Shown piece by piece: positions 16,482 through 25,253 of a stretch of 64,000 nucleotides of DNA. Each line of letters starts with the position of its first letter. Within the stretch, counting starts at the first letter, position 1. The position numbers were made by a program, and so were the translations under genes. This stretch comes from an uncultured Campylobacter sp. (GTDB lineage: Bacteria; Campylobacterota; Campylobacteria; Campylobacterales; Campylobacteraceae), in contig NZ_CALGPY010000014.1 of NCBI RefSeq assembly GCF_937959485.1, forward strand, positions 1 through 64,000, read 5' to 3'. The notes under the pieces were generated by a model. The model was not told where the DNA came from and searched no databases. It worked only from the letters and a program-made list of their open reading frames with translations.

Positions 16482-17528
16482 CTATAGCTTACTTTTAAAT
16501 TTTGCGATCTCGGCTTTATCGATTTGGATAGACATGATTTTATTTAGCTTCGTTTCATTCGCCTGAGCAAAACAAGCTTTGTCGATTCTGCCTTTTTGAA
16601 AATCTTGGTCTAATTTGACTTTTAAGCGTTTGAAAATTTCCTCTTTTGAGCCGATACTGATTAGTTTGTAGATCTCTTTTTCGTCGGTTAAAATTTTATT
16701 CTTATCGCTATTTCTATCAATGGCGATAATATTAATTTTATCCCCGAAATGCTCTTTTAGCTTTTTTAAGCCATTTGGCAAGTTTCCTTGGATGCTAGAC
16801 ATAACTTCAATGTTCCCGCCGCGCCCGTATTCGTTAAAGCGCTTAAAAGTATTGTCTAAAGCCTTTTCAGGTTCTATATGCACCGCAGCAATCGTAACGT
16901 CTAAATTTTTTTGTAGGCACTGCTCTATTTTTGGGATAGTCGGCGCCGGGTTTGCCAACTGACCCTCAAAAATAAGTTTAACTTTATCATCGGTCATAAA
17001 ATTTTTAACCGAGGTTGTTTTTCCGGCTCCAGGAATTCCGGTGATGAAGATTGCTTTGGTTTTATTAGGCTCATCGCGTTTCAGAACCTCTTCAAACTGC
17101 GTCGCCGCCAAAACAGCGGAGGAATTATGTATCGCGTCATTTACTAGAGCCCTATTTTCTTTTGCTTCAAAGCAAGGAAAAAGTTCTTTGAATGTATCGG
17201 AACAAATATAACGACCACCTGTGGTATTAGGGTGCTCATTATATTCTTTTAAAAAATTTTTTAAAGAATTTTCAGCAAGGACAATCGCTTCGTCTTGAAT
17301 TTTTATCAATTCGGCATTAGAGCTGAAATCAATCTTTTTTATTGCGCCTACTAACTTTGATTGGCCATTTTTTATACCTACTTGTCGTATTCTTTCAATA
17401 CTCTTTTTTGGAGCACCGCGATAAAGTTGCTTTTCTATTTTCTTGCGATATTCAGCGTCGTTTTCCATTCGCGTCAAATGATCGCTCACGCCCTGCCACA
17501 TTTTCATGTCTTCTTCTGTTAAAGCCAT
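16482..17528 (-). CDS. Zeta-toxin-domain protein
   Basis: A 348-residue protein. Its middle carries a P-loop kinase core: KAIFITGIPGAGKTTSV with Walker A at 164-171, then a segment of the zeta-toxin/PezT type (DVTIAAVHIEPEKAL). Zeta toxins phosphorylate UDP-N-acetylglucosamine and block wall synthesis. The N-terminal 150 residues are helical and charged and not recognised; they could be an in-cis inhibitory or targeting domain. No epsilon-like antitoxin gene adjoins it. The gene is more AT-rich than its neighbours. AAAGGATTT and a TATAAT lie upstream. Assignment as a toxin is by domain only. Confidence 0.7.
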   Translation of the reverse strand: MALTEEDMKMWQGVSDHLTRMENDAEYRKKIEKQLYRGAPKKSIERIRQVGIKNGQSKLVGAIKKIDFSSNAELIKIQDEAIVLAENSLKNFLKEYNEHPNTTGGRYICSDTFKELFPCFEAKENRALVNDAIHNSSAVLAATQFEEVLKRDEPNKTKAIFITGIPGAGKTTSVKNFMTDDKVKLIFEGQLANPAPTIPKIEQCLQKNLDVTIAAVHIEPEKALDNTFKRFNEYGRGGNIEVMSSIQGNLPNGLKKLKEHFGDKINIIAIDRNSDKNKILTDEKEIYKLISIGSKEEIFKRLKVKLDQDFQKGRIDKACFAQANETKLNKIMSIQIDKAEIAKFKSKL

Positions 17529-17573
17529 TTCAAATCCTTTCTAAGAAATTTCTAGTATTTTAATATATTTTAT

Positions 17574-17579
17574 ATTATA
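17574..17579 (-). promoter_or_regulatory. -10 box of the zeta-toxin gene
   Basis: TATAAT on the minus strand lies about 46 bases upstream of the start codon in an AT-rich run. No -35 is discernible. Confidence 0.45.
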
Positions 17580-17834
17580 GCATTTATCTTTCTTATAATT
17601 ATGCAACAAATGTATCTTGGGCCGCAGAAATACGCTTTTGAGTTATATGGGATATTACTACGATGAAAAAGAGAAAACAATAAAACAAATATCGAATAAA
17701 GAGCGATAAATGGCGAATATAACTAAATTTTACCTTCGCGGCAAGGGCGGTAAATTTATAAAATTTTACCTCGGTAGCGAAGATGATAAATTAAAATTTA
17801 CCCGCCGCGCCTGCTTAAAATTTATTGCTTAGCG
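17580..17834. other. Intergenic stretch
   Basis: No gene. AAATTTTACC plus a C/TTCGCGGC- or CTCGGTAGC-like block repeats imperfectly around 17725-17800. Confidence 0.4.
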
Positions 17835-18335
17835 TTATTTACCTCTTGCACCGCGAGTGATCATTAAGGACTGCTCGTAGAAAATTAGCAGCGTTATTGA
17901 AACGCCCGTGCCTAGCGCCAGCGAGATCGAGATCGTGGCGAGAGCGTTGTCGAAAAACGAGATGAGGTGGGCGAGTTTATGCTCTGCGCCCGTGGCTCTG
18001 ATATAAGAAAACAGCGCCAAAACCGCCTTGTAGGCGTAGATGCCAGGTATCATCGGAAGTAGCGCGGGGAAGGCGATGATCTCTGCGGGCACCTTGAGAC
18101 GCTTGGCACAGAGCATCCCCAAAACGCCGATCAGAAACGACGCAAAAAGCGTCGCGGCGGCGATCGAAAAAATTTGGCTTTGAATCAGCAAAAACCTGCA
18201 TGAATGCGCAACCGCCGCAAGCAGCGCCGAGAAAATGAGCGTCTTTTTAGGCGGCATGCACGCATACGCAAACCCCAGCCCCGCCGCAGCGGCAAAGCAA
18301 GCGTCCTTAAATACCAAAAGTGCTATATCAAACAT
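17835..18335 (-). CDS. Threonine/serine exporter, C-terminal half (ThrE_2)
   Basis: A 166-residue protein with five hydrophobic segments, matching the ThrE C-terminal (DUF3815-like) membrane domain. FPALLPMIPGIYAYKAVLAL is the family signature. Its start overlaps the end of the upstream gene by eight bases, so the two halves are co-translated and together form the exporter that is a single ThrE chain in some bacteria. Threonine and serine are likely but unproven substrates. Confidence 0.8.
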   Translation of the reverse strand: MFDIALLVFKDACFAAAAGLGFAYACMPPKKTLIFSALLAAVAHSCRFLLIQSQIFSIAAATLFASFLIGVLGMLCAKRLKVPAEIIAFPALLPMIPGIYAYKAVLALFSYIRATGAEHKLAHLISFFDNALATISISLALGTGVSITLLIFYEQSLMITRGARGK

Positions 18336-19143
18336 TTACAAGCCCCAAATTTGAGATGCTAAGCGTCAGAAAGAGCCCGATTGCGATGCAGATGATCAAA
18401 AGCCCCGTGTTTAGCCCTCTACTGATGCCTACGAGCATATTTTCGTTTAGGATGTCAAATACCGAGTTGATCAGCCAGACACCAGGGATCAAAAACAATA
18501 TGCTCGATCCCACGGCTACGTCGGGCGTGGCGCTAAGCCCGTAACGAGCGCCTAGCGAGACGATGAATGAGACTGCGAACGAAACCGCGATGTATTGGAT
18601 TTTTAGATTGATTTTAAGCTTGCTAAGCAGATAGCGGACGCAAATTCCAAAAGCCGTAGCCGCAAACACTAACGCCATCGCGCCGCCATCGCCGCCGAAA
18701 AGCTCACAGAACGCGGCATTTGCGACGCTGAGCAAAACGAGAGTTTTGACAAAATTCCTCTTTTGCGAGGTTAGAATTTGAGTAAACGCGGCTTTGGCGC
18801 GCGCAAGGGGGATTTTTTCGTCGTAAATTTCCCAGCTAAGCGCGCTTAGCTCCGAGATTAGATCGAAGCTGATCTGCGCCGCAGCGCCCGTTTTGACGTA
18901 GGTGCGGCGAATGGAGTTGTCCGCAGGGTCCATCACGCTGATGATGAAGTGGCGCACGAAGATCATCAGGCTTGCTTCGTAGCCGTAAGCATCCGCTATC
19001 CTGCGCACGCAGCGCTCGATGCGCGCTGTGTAAGTGCCGATGCTAAGCATCTTGGCGGCGTATTCGCTAAGAAAATTGGTAAGCTCTTGGATTTGCGGTC
19101 TTGCCGCTTCTGCTTCTTTTGCTGCCGCTATTTCCGTTGTCAT
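18328..19143 (-). CDS. Threonine/serine exporter, N-terminal half (DUF1212)
   Basis: A 271-residue protein of the ThrE N-terminal family. A soluble start with MLSIGTYTARIERCVRRIA is followed by five hydrophobic segments, including SSILFLIPGVWLINSVFDIL. It overlaps and pairs with the downstream C-terminal half. RBS GGAGGAAAT precedes the ATG. It sits at the end of the trmB-ftsE-ftsX-envC run, 25 bases beyond a low-complexity ORF. Confidence 0.8.
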   Translation of the reverse strand: MTTEIAAAKEAEAARPQIQELTNFLSEYAAKMLSIGTYTARIERCVRRIADAYGYEASLMIFVRHFIISVMDPADNSIRRTYVKTGAAAQISFDLISELSALSWEIYDEKIPLARAKAAFTQILTSQKRNFVKTLVLLSVANAAFCELFGGDGGAMALVFAATAFGICVRYLLSKLKINLKIQYIAVSFAVSFIVSLGARYGLSATPDVAVGSSILFLIPGVWLINSVFDILNENMLVGISRGLNTGLLIICIAIGLFLTLSISNLGLVNV

Positions 19144-19168
19144 TATTTCCTCCGCTACTCTTGTAATC

Positions 19169-19642
19169 TCAATATCGTTTTGCGCTGTTTTCGTCGTTTT
19201 TACTTCTACGACGCTCGTTGTAGCTTCCTGTTTTTGCGGCGCCCGCCATCATTTTTGATGTCGCTATGATGTCCGCCGTCGCGGAATTTTTATTTTTAAA
19301 ATTTAATGCAGCGGTAGCGCCCGTGGAGGAATTCTCGCTATCTAAATTTGACGCGGCGACATTGCTTGTAGCGGTAAAATTTTGACTGCTTAAATTTTGA
19401 TTGTTTAAATTTAATGTGGCTTTGGAATTTTCGTCATTCAAATTTAACGTCGAGGTTGAATTCTCGCCGCTAGAATTTATTGTCGCAGCAGCGGAGCTTT
19501 CATCGCTCAAATTTGAAGCGGCGCAATTCTGCTTTTTTAAAGCATTCTGCTCACTTAAATTTAAATCGCAGTCTGAGCTTTGCTCGCTTAAATTTAAACT
19601 TTCGGCATCCTCGCAAGATTCTCTAAATTTAGAATTTTTCAC
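19169..19642 (-). CDS. Low-complexity ORF built of RAATTY repeats
   Basis: A 157-residue open frame, rich in Asn, Ser, Leu, Glu and Ala, made almost entirely of NLND/ENS/NLNNQN/NFTATSN-like blocks. At the DNA level these are AAATTT, GAATTT and AAATTC words every 25-35 bases. It has no domain, no signal peptide and no membrane segment. It starts two bases after the envC-like stop codon and ends 25 bases before thrE, so it lies within a translated operon. It may be a repeat expansion that happens to stay open, not a selected protein. Confidence 0.35.
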   Translation of the reverse strand: MKNSKFRESCEDAESLNLSEQSSDCDLNLSEQNALKKQNCAASNLSDESSAAATINSSGENSTSTLNLNDENSKATLNLNNQNLSSQNFTATSNVAASNLDSENSSTGATAALNFKNKNSATADIIATSKMMAGAAKTGSYNERRRSKNDENSAKRY

Positions 19643-19644
19643 GC

Positions 19645-21027
19645 TTACCTCAGGCTGATGAGATCGAGCGGGTTGATGTGGTAGTTCTGCTGCGTCACTT
19701 CAAAGGTCAGATCCGAGCCGATGCGCCCGATGATGTAGCCCTTTTTGACGTTGGAGCCGACGCGCACGGTAGGCGGGATCTGATTTAGATGCGCGTAGAT
19801 CGTGTGGATGCCGCCGCTGTGCTCTAGGATCACGACCTTATCGAGCACGGCGGTTTCTTTAGCAAAGACTACTTTACCCGGCAGCACTGCCTTAACCTGC
19901 GTGTCGCCGCTGTTTGAGCCGAGCACGACGTTTTCGTTGAAAAGCTTGATGTTATACACGGGATCGTTGTAGTTGCCGAATTTTCGCTTCAAATACGCGC
20001 CGTTTAAAGGCGCTGCAGTCTTGGCTCCGCCGTATTTTTTAACGCGCGAGGACTGATAGCTAGAGCCGTACTGCTTGACCTTTTGGTTGATCTTGCTTAC
20101 GCGCTCATCCGCTGGCTCGCTCACTTCGGGCTCGGGCTCACTAGGAGGCGCAGGTTCGGGCTTGCCCGCCTTTTTTGCCGCTGCTTTTGCTTTGGCATAC
20201 TCTTTTTCGCGAGCTTGGCGCTCCTTTTGCTTCTGCGCTTCAAGCTTTGCTTGGCGTGCCGCTTCCTCCTTCTGCGCTTTGGCTTTTTCCTCGGCGTCGT
20301 CGATGATCTTAAGCTCCTGCAGGGTCTTAGATATGGCGTCTTGCTCGTCGTTTATCTTCTCCAGCCTCGCGATATAGTCCTCTTTGTCCTTTTTCATCTG
20401 CGCGAGTTTCTCTTTTTGGGTGGTTTGCTTGGCGTCGAGATCGGTTTTTTTCTTATCGTAGCCCGCCATGCTCGCTTGGATCGATTTGATCTTTTTGTTC
20501 TGCTCGTTGATAAAATTTTGATTATTTTCGTAGTCTTTGATCAGCCCCTTCAGCTCGTCGTTCATAACGAGGCCAAGCCCTTCTAAAATTTCGCTAGCCA
20601 TGATAGAATCGGGCGTGGTGGTGGAATTTACGTCGGTGATGAGATCAAATGATAACTCTTGCGAGATCACGCTTGCGATCTTGCTTTCTAGATCGTTTTG
20701 CACGCTAAGAAGCGTGACATTTTGGCTATTGAGCTTTTCAAGCTCCTGCGCTTCGGCGGCATATTGATCCTTTAGGCCTTCTATCGCGTCGCTTAGCTGC
20801 TTAATCTCGCCCTCGCGCTTTTTAAAGCCCTCCTGCTCCTTTACGATTTGGCCTGCGATCTCGTCGATCTTTTGCGAGAGTTGCATCCCCTCCTTTTGCG
20901 AGCTTTTGAGCTCTTGACCCGCTTTGGCGATCTTATCCTTCGTGCTTTGCTGCTTTGCGGGTGCGGCGTAAGTAAGAGCTGCGGCGAGCCCCAGCGCAAG
21001 AAGCGGCGCTAAAAAAGCTCTTTTCAT
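19645..21027 (-). CDS. EnvC-like murein hydrolase activator
   Basis: A 460-residue exported protein. Signal peptide (about 1-22), long coiled coil (about 30-290), a proline-rich linker, then a LytM/M23 fold (about 335-460). The LytM catalytic residues appear lost. Where active enzymes have HxGxD there is NDPVYNIKLF, and the terminal HLHxE is replaced by DLTFEV. Only the HTIYAHL segment remains. This is the pattern of EnvC-type activators, which relieve autoinhibition of periplasmic amidases at the septum under FtsEX control. It directly follows ftsX, overlapping by four bases, and an AmiC-type amidase lies about 10 kb away. Confidence 0.85.
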   Translation of the reverse strand: MKRAFLAPLLALGLAAALTYAAPAKQQSTKDKIAKAGQELKSSQKEGMQLSQKIDEIAGQIVKEQEGFKKREGEIKQLSDAIEGLKDQYAAEAQELEKLNSQNVTLLSVQNDLESKIASVISQELSFDLITDVNSTTTPDSIMASEILEGLGLVMNDELKGLIKDYENNQNFINEQNKKIKSIQASMAGYDKKKTDLDAKQTTQKEKLAQMKKDKEDYIARLEKINDEQDAISKTLQELKIIDDAEEKAKAQKEEAARQAKLEAQKQKERQAREKEYAKAKAAAKKAGKPEPAPPSEPEPEVSEPADERVSKINQKVKQYGSSYQSSRVKKYGGAKTAAPLNGAYLKRKFGNYNDPVYNIKLFNENVVLGSNSGDTQVKAVLPGKVVFAKETAVLDKVVILEHSGGIHTIYAHLNQIPPTVRVGSNVKKGYIIGRIGSDLTFEVTQQNYHINPLDLISLR

Positions 21028-21839
21028 GCTCGTTTATTTCCAATTTGCAGCATCACAAAACTTACCGCGATGATAGATAGCGCTAAAGCCACGCCTAAAA
21101 GGATCAGCGCGTCGTAAGGCAGCACTATGGCGGTGCGTAGATCGCCGATACCCTTAAGCGTAGTCGAAAACACCTCCCAGCCAGGAAGCGCAATGTAGAA
21201 GCAGGTCACGATCAGCGTGGCGATGAAGGAGTCTATTATCGCCATTCGGTAGAGTTTGCCGCTTTTTATCAGAAACGACGCGCCGAAAAGCTCCATGATC
21301 TCGATGCGCTCTTTGTGTTCGTAAACCCAAATACGCATCTGACGGTGAATTAACATCACGCCTAAAAGCACGATGAGAAACGCAAAGCCGTAAACGAGGC
21401 TTTTGATAAGCAGTAAAATTTTAAAAATTTCATCGTGGGTCTTTTTAAAAATTTCAACCCGCGTGAGCGAGCCTATGGATTTTAGATCCTGCTCGATCTT
21501 GGCAAGCTGCGCGGCGTCGGGGAAGCTTTCGAGCTTGACGCTATAAAATTTAGGCAAATTTTTACTCAGCTCGGCAAAGGCGTTTTGTGAAATTTTACCC
21601 TTCAGGCGCTCGGTGATGCCCGCGGTCGAAATTTCGCTAATCGAGCTGATCTTCGGCACTGCTTTTTGCGCGTCTTGCAGGCTGAGCGAGGTTTTGGAGA
21701 CTAACACGATGTTATATTCGTTTTGGATCGAGCGCTCGTAGCTTTTGGTTAGGTTGCTCATAAAAATTCCAAACTGCACGGAGAAAAGCAGCGCGACGAG
21801 CGAAAAGATCACGCCGAAATGGGTTTTAATCGATTTCAT
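21024..21839 (-). CDS. Cell division protein FtsX
   Basis: A 271-residue permease-like protein. One N-terminal membrane segment, a periplasmic domain (about 35-145) that would grip the EnvC-like coiled coil, then three membrane segments; RIWVYEHKERIEIMELFGAS is the conserved cytoplasmic loop. It overlaps ftsE by 14 bases and the activator gene by four. FtsX does not transport; it relays ATP hydrolysis by FtsE to wall hydrolases. Confidence 0.9.
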   Translation of the reverse strand: MKSIKTHFGVIFSLVALLFSVQFGIFMSNLTKSYERSIQNEYNIVLVSKTSLSLQDAQKAVPKISSISEISTAGITERLKGKISQNAFAELSKNLPKFYSVKLESFPDAAQLAKIEQDLKSIGSLTRVEIFKKTHDEIFKILLLIKSLVYGFAFLIVLLGVMLIHRQMRIWVYEHKERIEIMELFGASFLIKSGKLYRMAIIDSFIATLIVTCFYIALPGWEVFSTTLKGIGDLRTAIVLPYDALILLGVALALSIIAVSFVMLQIGNKRA

Positions 21840-22515
21840 TTACTTTAGCGTCCTTAATCTCAAAATGTCGATGCCTAAAACGCAGCGTAGCGGGCATTTT
21901 GTGCGTCACGATGACGACGCAGGCGTTCCACGACTCGCACGCCGAGCGCAGCAAATTCCAAATAATGGCGCTGGAGTAGTCGTCCAAATTTCCCGTAGGC
22001 TCGTCGCACAGCAGTAGCCGCGGATTATGCGCCATCGCACGCGCCAAAGCCACGCGCTGCTGCTCGCCGCCGCTAAGCTCGAGCGGGTACTTACCCATCT
22101 TATGCCCGAGCTCGACGTGGCGCAGTAGCTTTTTGGCTTGGTCTTGGCAGACCTGCTGATTGTAGCCCATTATCATTAACGGAAGCATTATGTTGCGCTC
22201 GATCGTCCATTCGTTGATCAGGCGGTAGTTTTGAAAGATAATGCCGATGCGCTGGCGCAGGGTGCGCAGATCGGAGTTCGTGATGCCCTTTAGATCGCAC
22301 AAGCAGACGTTCAGCTCGCCGCCGATGATGTCGATGCCGCCGTAGAAGGACTTAAGCAGTGTGGATTTGCCGCTGCCGCTCTTGCCCGTGATGATGACGA
22401 AGTCCTTCGCGCCTATGCCGAAACTCGCGTCTTGGATGACTGCGCCCGCCTTTTCGTAGCCTAGCGTGAGGCCCGCTGCGGTGATGATGTTGTAATCGTC
22501 CGTTATCTCTGCCAT
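21826..22515 (-). CDS. Cell division ATP-binding protein FtsE
   Basis: About 229 residues from the ATG at 22515 (MAEITDDYN). The open frame extends further upstream to 22689, but that part lies in trmB and is not needed for the fold. Walker A is GKSGSGKS, the ABC signature is [17 protein letters not shown], and Walker B is [12 protein letters not shown]. It is the ATPase partner of FtsX at the division site. The start overlaps the end of trmB by 13 bases, implying coupled translation. Confidence 0.9.
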   Translation of the reverse strand: MAEITDDYNIITAAGLTLGYEKAGAVIQDASFGIGAKDFVIITGKSGSGKSTLLKSFYGGIDIIGGELNVCLCDLKGITNSDLRTLRQRIGIIFQNYRLINEWTIERNIMLPLMIMGYNQQVCQDQAKKLLRHVELGHKMGKYPLELSGGEQQRVALARAMAHNPRLLLCDEPTGNLDDYSSAIIWNLLRSACESWNACVVIVTHKMPATLRFRHRHFEIKDAKVNEID

Positions 22516-24584
22516 TGTGAAAATATCTCCGAAATTTTTTGATGTGCCGCGTGGTTTTCGCGCGTAGGAAGCGGGCGGCGGATGAAGTAGCGCGTGCCGC
22601 TTGCGTTTGCGCGGATAAAACACTGCTGCGGAAAGTCGAATGCCCCGAGCGAAAGCAGGATTAGCACGTCCTGTGGCTCGGTTGTGCACGGCTTGCTTTG
22701 CCGTTCGTTTTGCGGCTCGGTGTAGCTTGGTTCACTTTGTCGTTTATCTTGCCGCTCGGCGCGATTTAATTTGCCTTGGTGTTTGGCTTGTAGCTCGTCA
22801 TGGCTTAGCTCGCTTCGGTGACCGATTTGCGACTTGATGGGGTTTGACTTATTTTGTAATTCAGCTTGCTGTTCGACAGCGTGGTTTAGCTCGTTTTTTA
22901 GTTCGGCTTGCGGCTCATTTTTGCAAGATGCGGCGCTTGTTTTTTTTAGAATTTGCGTAGCGCTTGCTCCGTCTGCGCGGATCGCATTCGGCGTGGCACT
23001 CTCTTCTATCGCACTGATCGCTGCGAATGAGCCGTCCAAATTCGGCACATTGTTTGTATCTATTGTGCCGATCGCTGCGGGTGTAGTGCTTGCGCTTGTC
23101 ACATCGATAGCCGCAAGCGCACCCTCCGTGCCGCTAGCATTTGGCGCGCTGCTTGTTGCGATCTGCTCGCAGGCTAAAGCGCGCTTTTCACCTGGGGCGG
23201 GGTGGCTAAATTTAGCGCTTACTGCGATGGGAACGTCGCTCGTTAAATCTATGCCCTTTGTGCTCAAGCGATCCTCGTTTAAATTTGCGCCGTCTTTTGC
23301 GCCCGTTTCATCTGCAAGGTTTGTATTTAGTGCGTCGCTCGCTTTTTTTAGAATTTGCGTAGCGTTCGCGCAAGCTGAAATTTTATCGCTCGCTGTCGTA
23401 GATGAAATTTTGCCGCCACTTGCTAAAATTTCATCCATGCTCGCGCGCTCGGTTAAATTTCCGCTGCGCGTCGCGTCTAAATTTATAGCCTCGTCGTTCA
23501 TCGCTTCGTCCGCGCTGCCTAAATTTACGCCGCCTGCCGCGCAAGCTCCGCCCGCGTCCAAGCTTTTTTGCGCATCGAAGTAAAAAATTTCCTCAAAATG
23601 CACGAAAAAATCCTCGCCTTTGAAGGTGAAATTTTTAAAATTTCGCGCGATTGCCGCCGCGTTAAATTTTAAAAATTCCATCTCAAACCGCTGCGGCTCG
23701 CCACGGCCCGCGGTTTTGTTCTCATAGATCAGATCGTAGATATTTTTATCCATTTTGCGCCATCTATCCTCGTATTTGCTCGCTACGGCGGCGTCGCGGT
23801 TTTTAAAATGCGAAATTTCGCCCGCTTTGCGCCGAACGTAGGGCGAGAGCTTTTGCATCGCGTAGAGGAAGTATTCCTCGCTGTCGGTGCGAAGCTCGAA
23901 GCGGCCGCCGCGTCCGAGCGTGCGTGCGATCTGCGAGGTGAACTCGTCGCTTATGACGCGGCGGTGCGGCGCGTCGTCCCACGGCACGGGGAAGTGCAAA
24001 AATACGCGCTGCAAGCAGCCTGCGGGAAGCAGGCTCAGCAAAACCCGCGCGTCGGTGGCTATGAGAGCGATGTTTTGCAGCCCTTCGCGGATCGCTAGTT
24101 TTGCGACCTGCTCGATCGCGGGCTTGTAAATTTCGATACCGATTAGTAGTGCGTCTTGATTTGAGCGCGCCTGATGAAGCAGATGTCTGCCTGAGCCGAA
24201 GCCGATCTCGATAAAAATTTTATTAAATTTAGAGCTTTTTACGAGGGATAAAATTTCATTCTCGTCCAAAATCAGCGGCGTTTTTTCGGTAAGCGAGCTG
24301 CCTTTGTAAGCAAATGCCTGCGAGATGATCTGCCCGCAGAAGCGCTCTTTAAAAATTTCGAGCGCTCGCTGCAGATGGCCGATCTTGGCGGGCTTGGTGA
24401 TCTTTTCGCCCTTTACTATCACTTTACCGCCGCCGGGCTTAACGATGATAAAAAACTCGCTATCAAAGCTCTTAGTTCGCACGAGCGTTAAATTTCTGCC
24501 GCGCGCCGTTTCTAAAAATTCGGTCTCGCCGAGCTTAATTGGCAGCGGCGGCAGGCTCACACTTTGGGTTATGAAATTTGGCAA
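22503..24584 (-). CDS. tRNA (guanine-N7-)-methyltransferase with a huge insert
   Basis: A 693-residue protein. Residues 1-340 and about 638-693 form the epsilonproteobacterial TrmB: KIFIEIGFGSGRHLLHQA is the SAM-binding motif, FHLHFPVPWDD-like (LHFPVPWDD) follows, then FELRTDSEEYF. It methylates G46 of tRNA. Between them sit about 300 low-complexity residues. The first two thirds come from RAATTY-type repeats. The last part (bases about 22680-22860) is a different, AELQ/EPQ-type repeat (GCTCGTTTTGCGGCTCGG-like). Homologues lack the insert, giving about 390 residues. The insert separates the catalytic domain from a short C-terminal extension, so activity may survive. Confidence 0.88.
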   Translation of the reverse strand: MPNFITQSVSLPPLPIKLGETEFLETARGRNLTLVRTKSFDSEFFIIVKPGGGKVIVKGEKITKPAKIGHLQRALEIFKERFCGQIISQAFAYKGSSLTEKTPLILDENEILSLVKSSKFNKIFIEIGFGSGRHLLHQARSNQDALLIGIEIYKPAIEQVAKLAIREGLQNIALIATDARVLLSLLPAGCLQRVFLHFPVPWDDAPHRRVISDEFTSQIARTLGRGGRFELRTDSEEYFLYAMQKLSPYVRRKAGEISHFKNRDAAVASKYEDRWRKMDKNIYDLIYENKTAGRGEPQRFEMEFLKFNAAAIARNFKNFTFKGEDFFVHFEEIFYFDAQKSLDAGGACAAGGVNLGSADEAMNDEAINLDATRSGNLTERASMDEILASGGKISSTTASDKISACANATQILKKASDALNTNLADETGAKDGANLNEDRLSTKGIDLTSDVPIAVSAKFSHPAPGEKRALACEQIATSSAPNASGTEGALAAIDVTSASTTPAAIGTIDTNNVPNLDGSFAAISAIEESATPNAIRADGASATQILKKTSAASCKNEPQAELKNELNHAVEQQAELQNKSNPIKSQIGHRSELSHDELQAKHQGKLNRAERQDKRQSEPSYTEPQNERQSKPCTTEPQDVLILLSLGAFDFPQQCFIRANASGTRYFIRRPLPTRENHAAHQKISEIFSQWQR
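22673..23564. repeat. In-frame low-complexity repeat insert in trmB
   Basis: About 890 bases of two repeat types within trmB: RAATTY words with alternating GCGCTCG blocks (about 22900-23564), and degenerate GGCTCGGTxTAGCTTGG-type units (about 22680-22880). Length stays a multiple of three overall, since the downstream tail is in frame. Confidence 0.7.
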
Positions 24585-24587
24585 ACT

Positions 24588-25253
24588 TTATTCTGCCTGC
24601 GCTGCGGCAATGACTGCACTAGGCTTGGACAGCTCTCCGTTTTCGGTTTTGACGGAAATACGGTATTCATATCCTTCGCCATAATCGATATTGTCGATAT
24701 ACTCAGCGCTAAGTCTGCCGCGAACCTCTTTAATTGTGCTCCACGACTCGCCTCCCTTAGGACGGCGTTCGATTAGATAGGAGCTTACGCGAAGATCTGG
24801 ATGCGGGCGCCAGATGATCTTAACGCGGCCCGGAAGTCCGTAGATCGCCTGCGCAAACGGCACGGACTCTAGCATTTTCGCGGTACTTGCGATAGCGACC
24901 GGAGAAGGAGCCGAAACGCCCTTGGCGCCGTATGTGCGCACGGTGTATTTATACGAAGTGCCCGGCTGCAGCCTCGTATCTACGTAGTGAGTGGAGTATG
25001 GATCTGTGATGGTGGCGATCTTTTTGGCTTCGCCGCCGCTTGCAGGCGCTCGGTAGACGATAAAGCCCAATACGGCGGTATTTGAGTCGTATCTAGGCCA
25101 CTCGAGCCCGATCTCATCGTCGCTCGTGATCGTCCTAATGCCCTCTACGCGCGGAAGGCTCTCGTCGCTTGCGCTAGGCGCGCTAGACGTAGCGCAGCCA
25201 GCCGCTAGTATCGCTAAAGTAGCGCTCAACGTTAGTTGGTAAAATTTTTTCAT
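24588..25253 (-). CDS. Fibronectin type III lipoprotein
   Basis: About 221 residues from the ATG at 25253, better placed relative to AAAGGATG than the ATG nine bases upstream. A lipoprotein signal ends in LAAGC. Two fibronectin type III domains follow (about 35-130 and 130-220), with the tyrosine-corner patterns YKYTVRTYGAKG and YEYRISVKTENG. It would be anchored in a membrane facing the periplasm or surface. A homologue occupies the same place between rluD and trmB in C. jejuni, as I recall. The start lies inside the rluD ORF. Confidence 0.8.
   Translation of the reverse strand: MKKFYQLTLSATLAILAAGCATSSAPSASDESLPRVEGIRTITSDDEIGLEWPRYDSNTAVLGFIVYRAPASGGEAKKIATITDPYSTHYVDTRLQPGTSYKYTVRTYGAKGVSAPSPVAIASTAKMLESVPFAQAIYGLPGRVKIIWRPHPDLRVSSYLIERRPKGGESWSTIKEVRGRLSAEYIDNIDYGEGYEYRISVKTENGELSKPSAVIAAAQAE

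Noticed and set aside
22834..23583. 249-codon open frame antisense to trmB
   Set aside because: It is the reverse reading of the low-complexity insert; composition explains it and no family fits.
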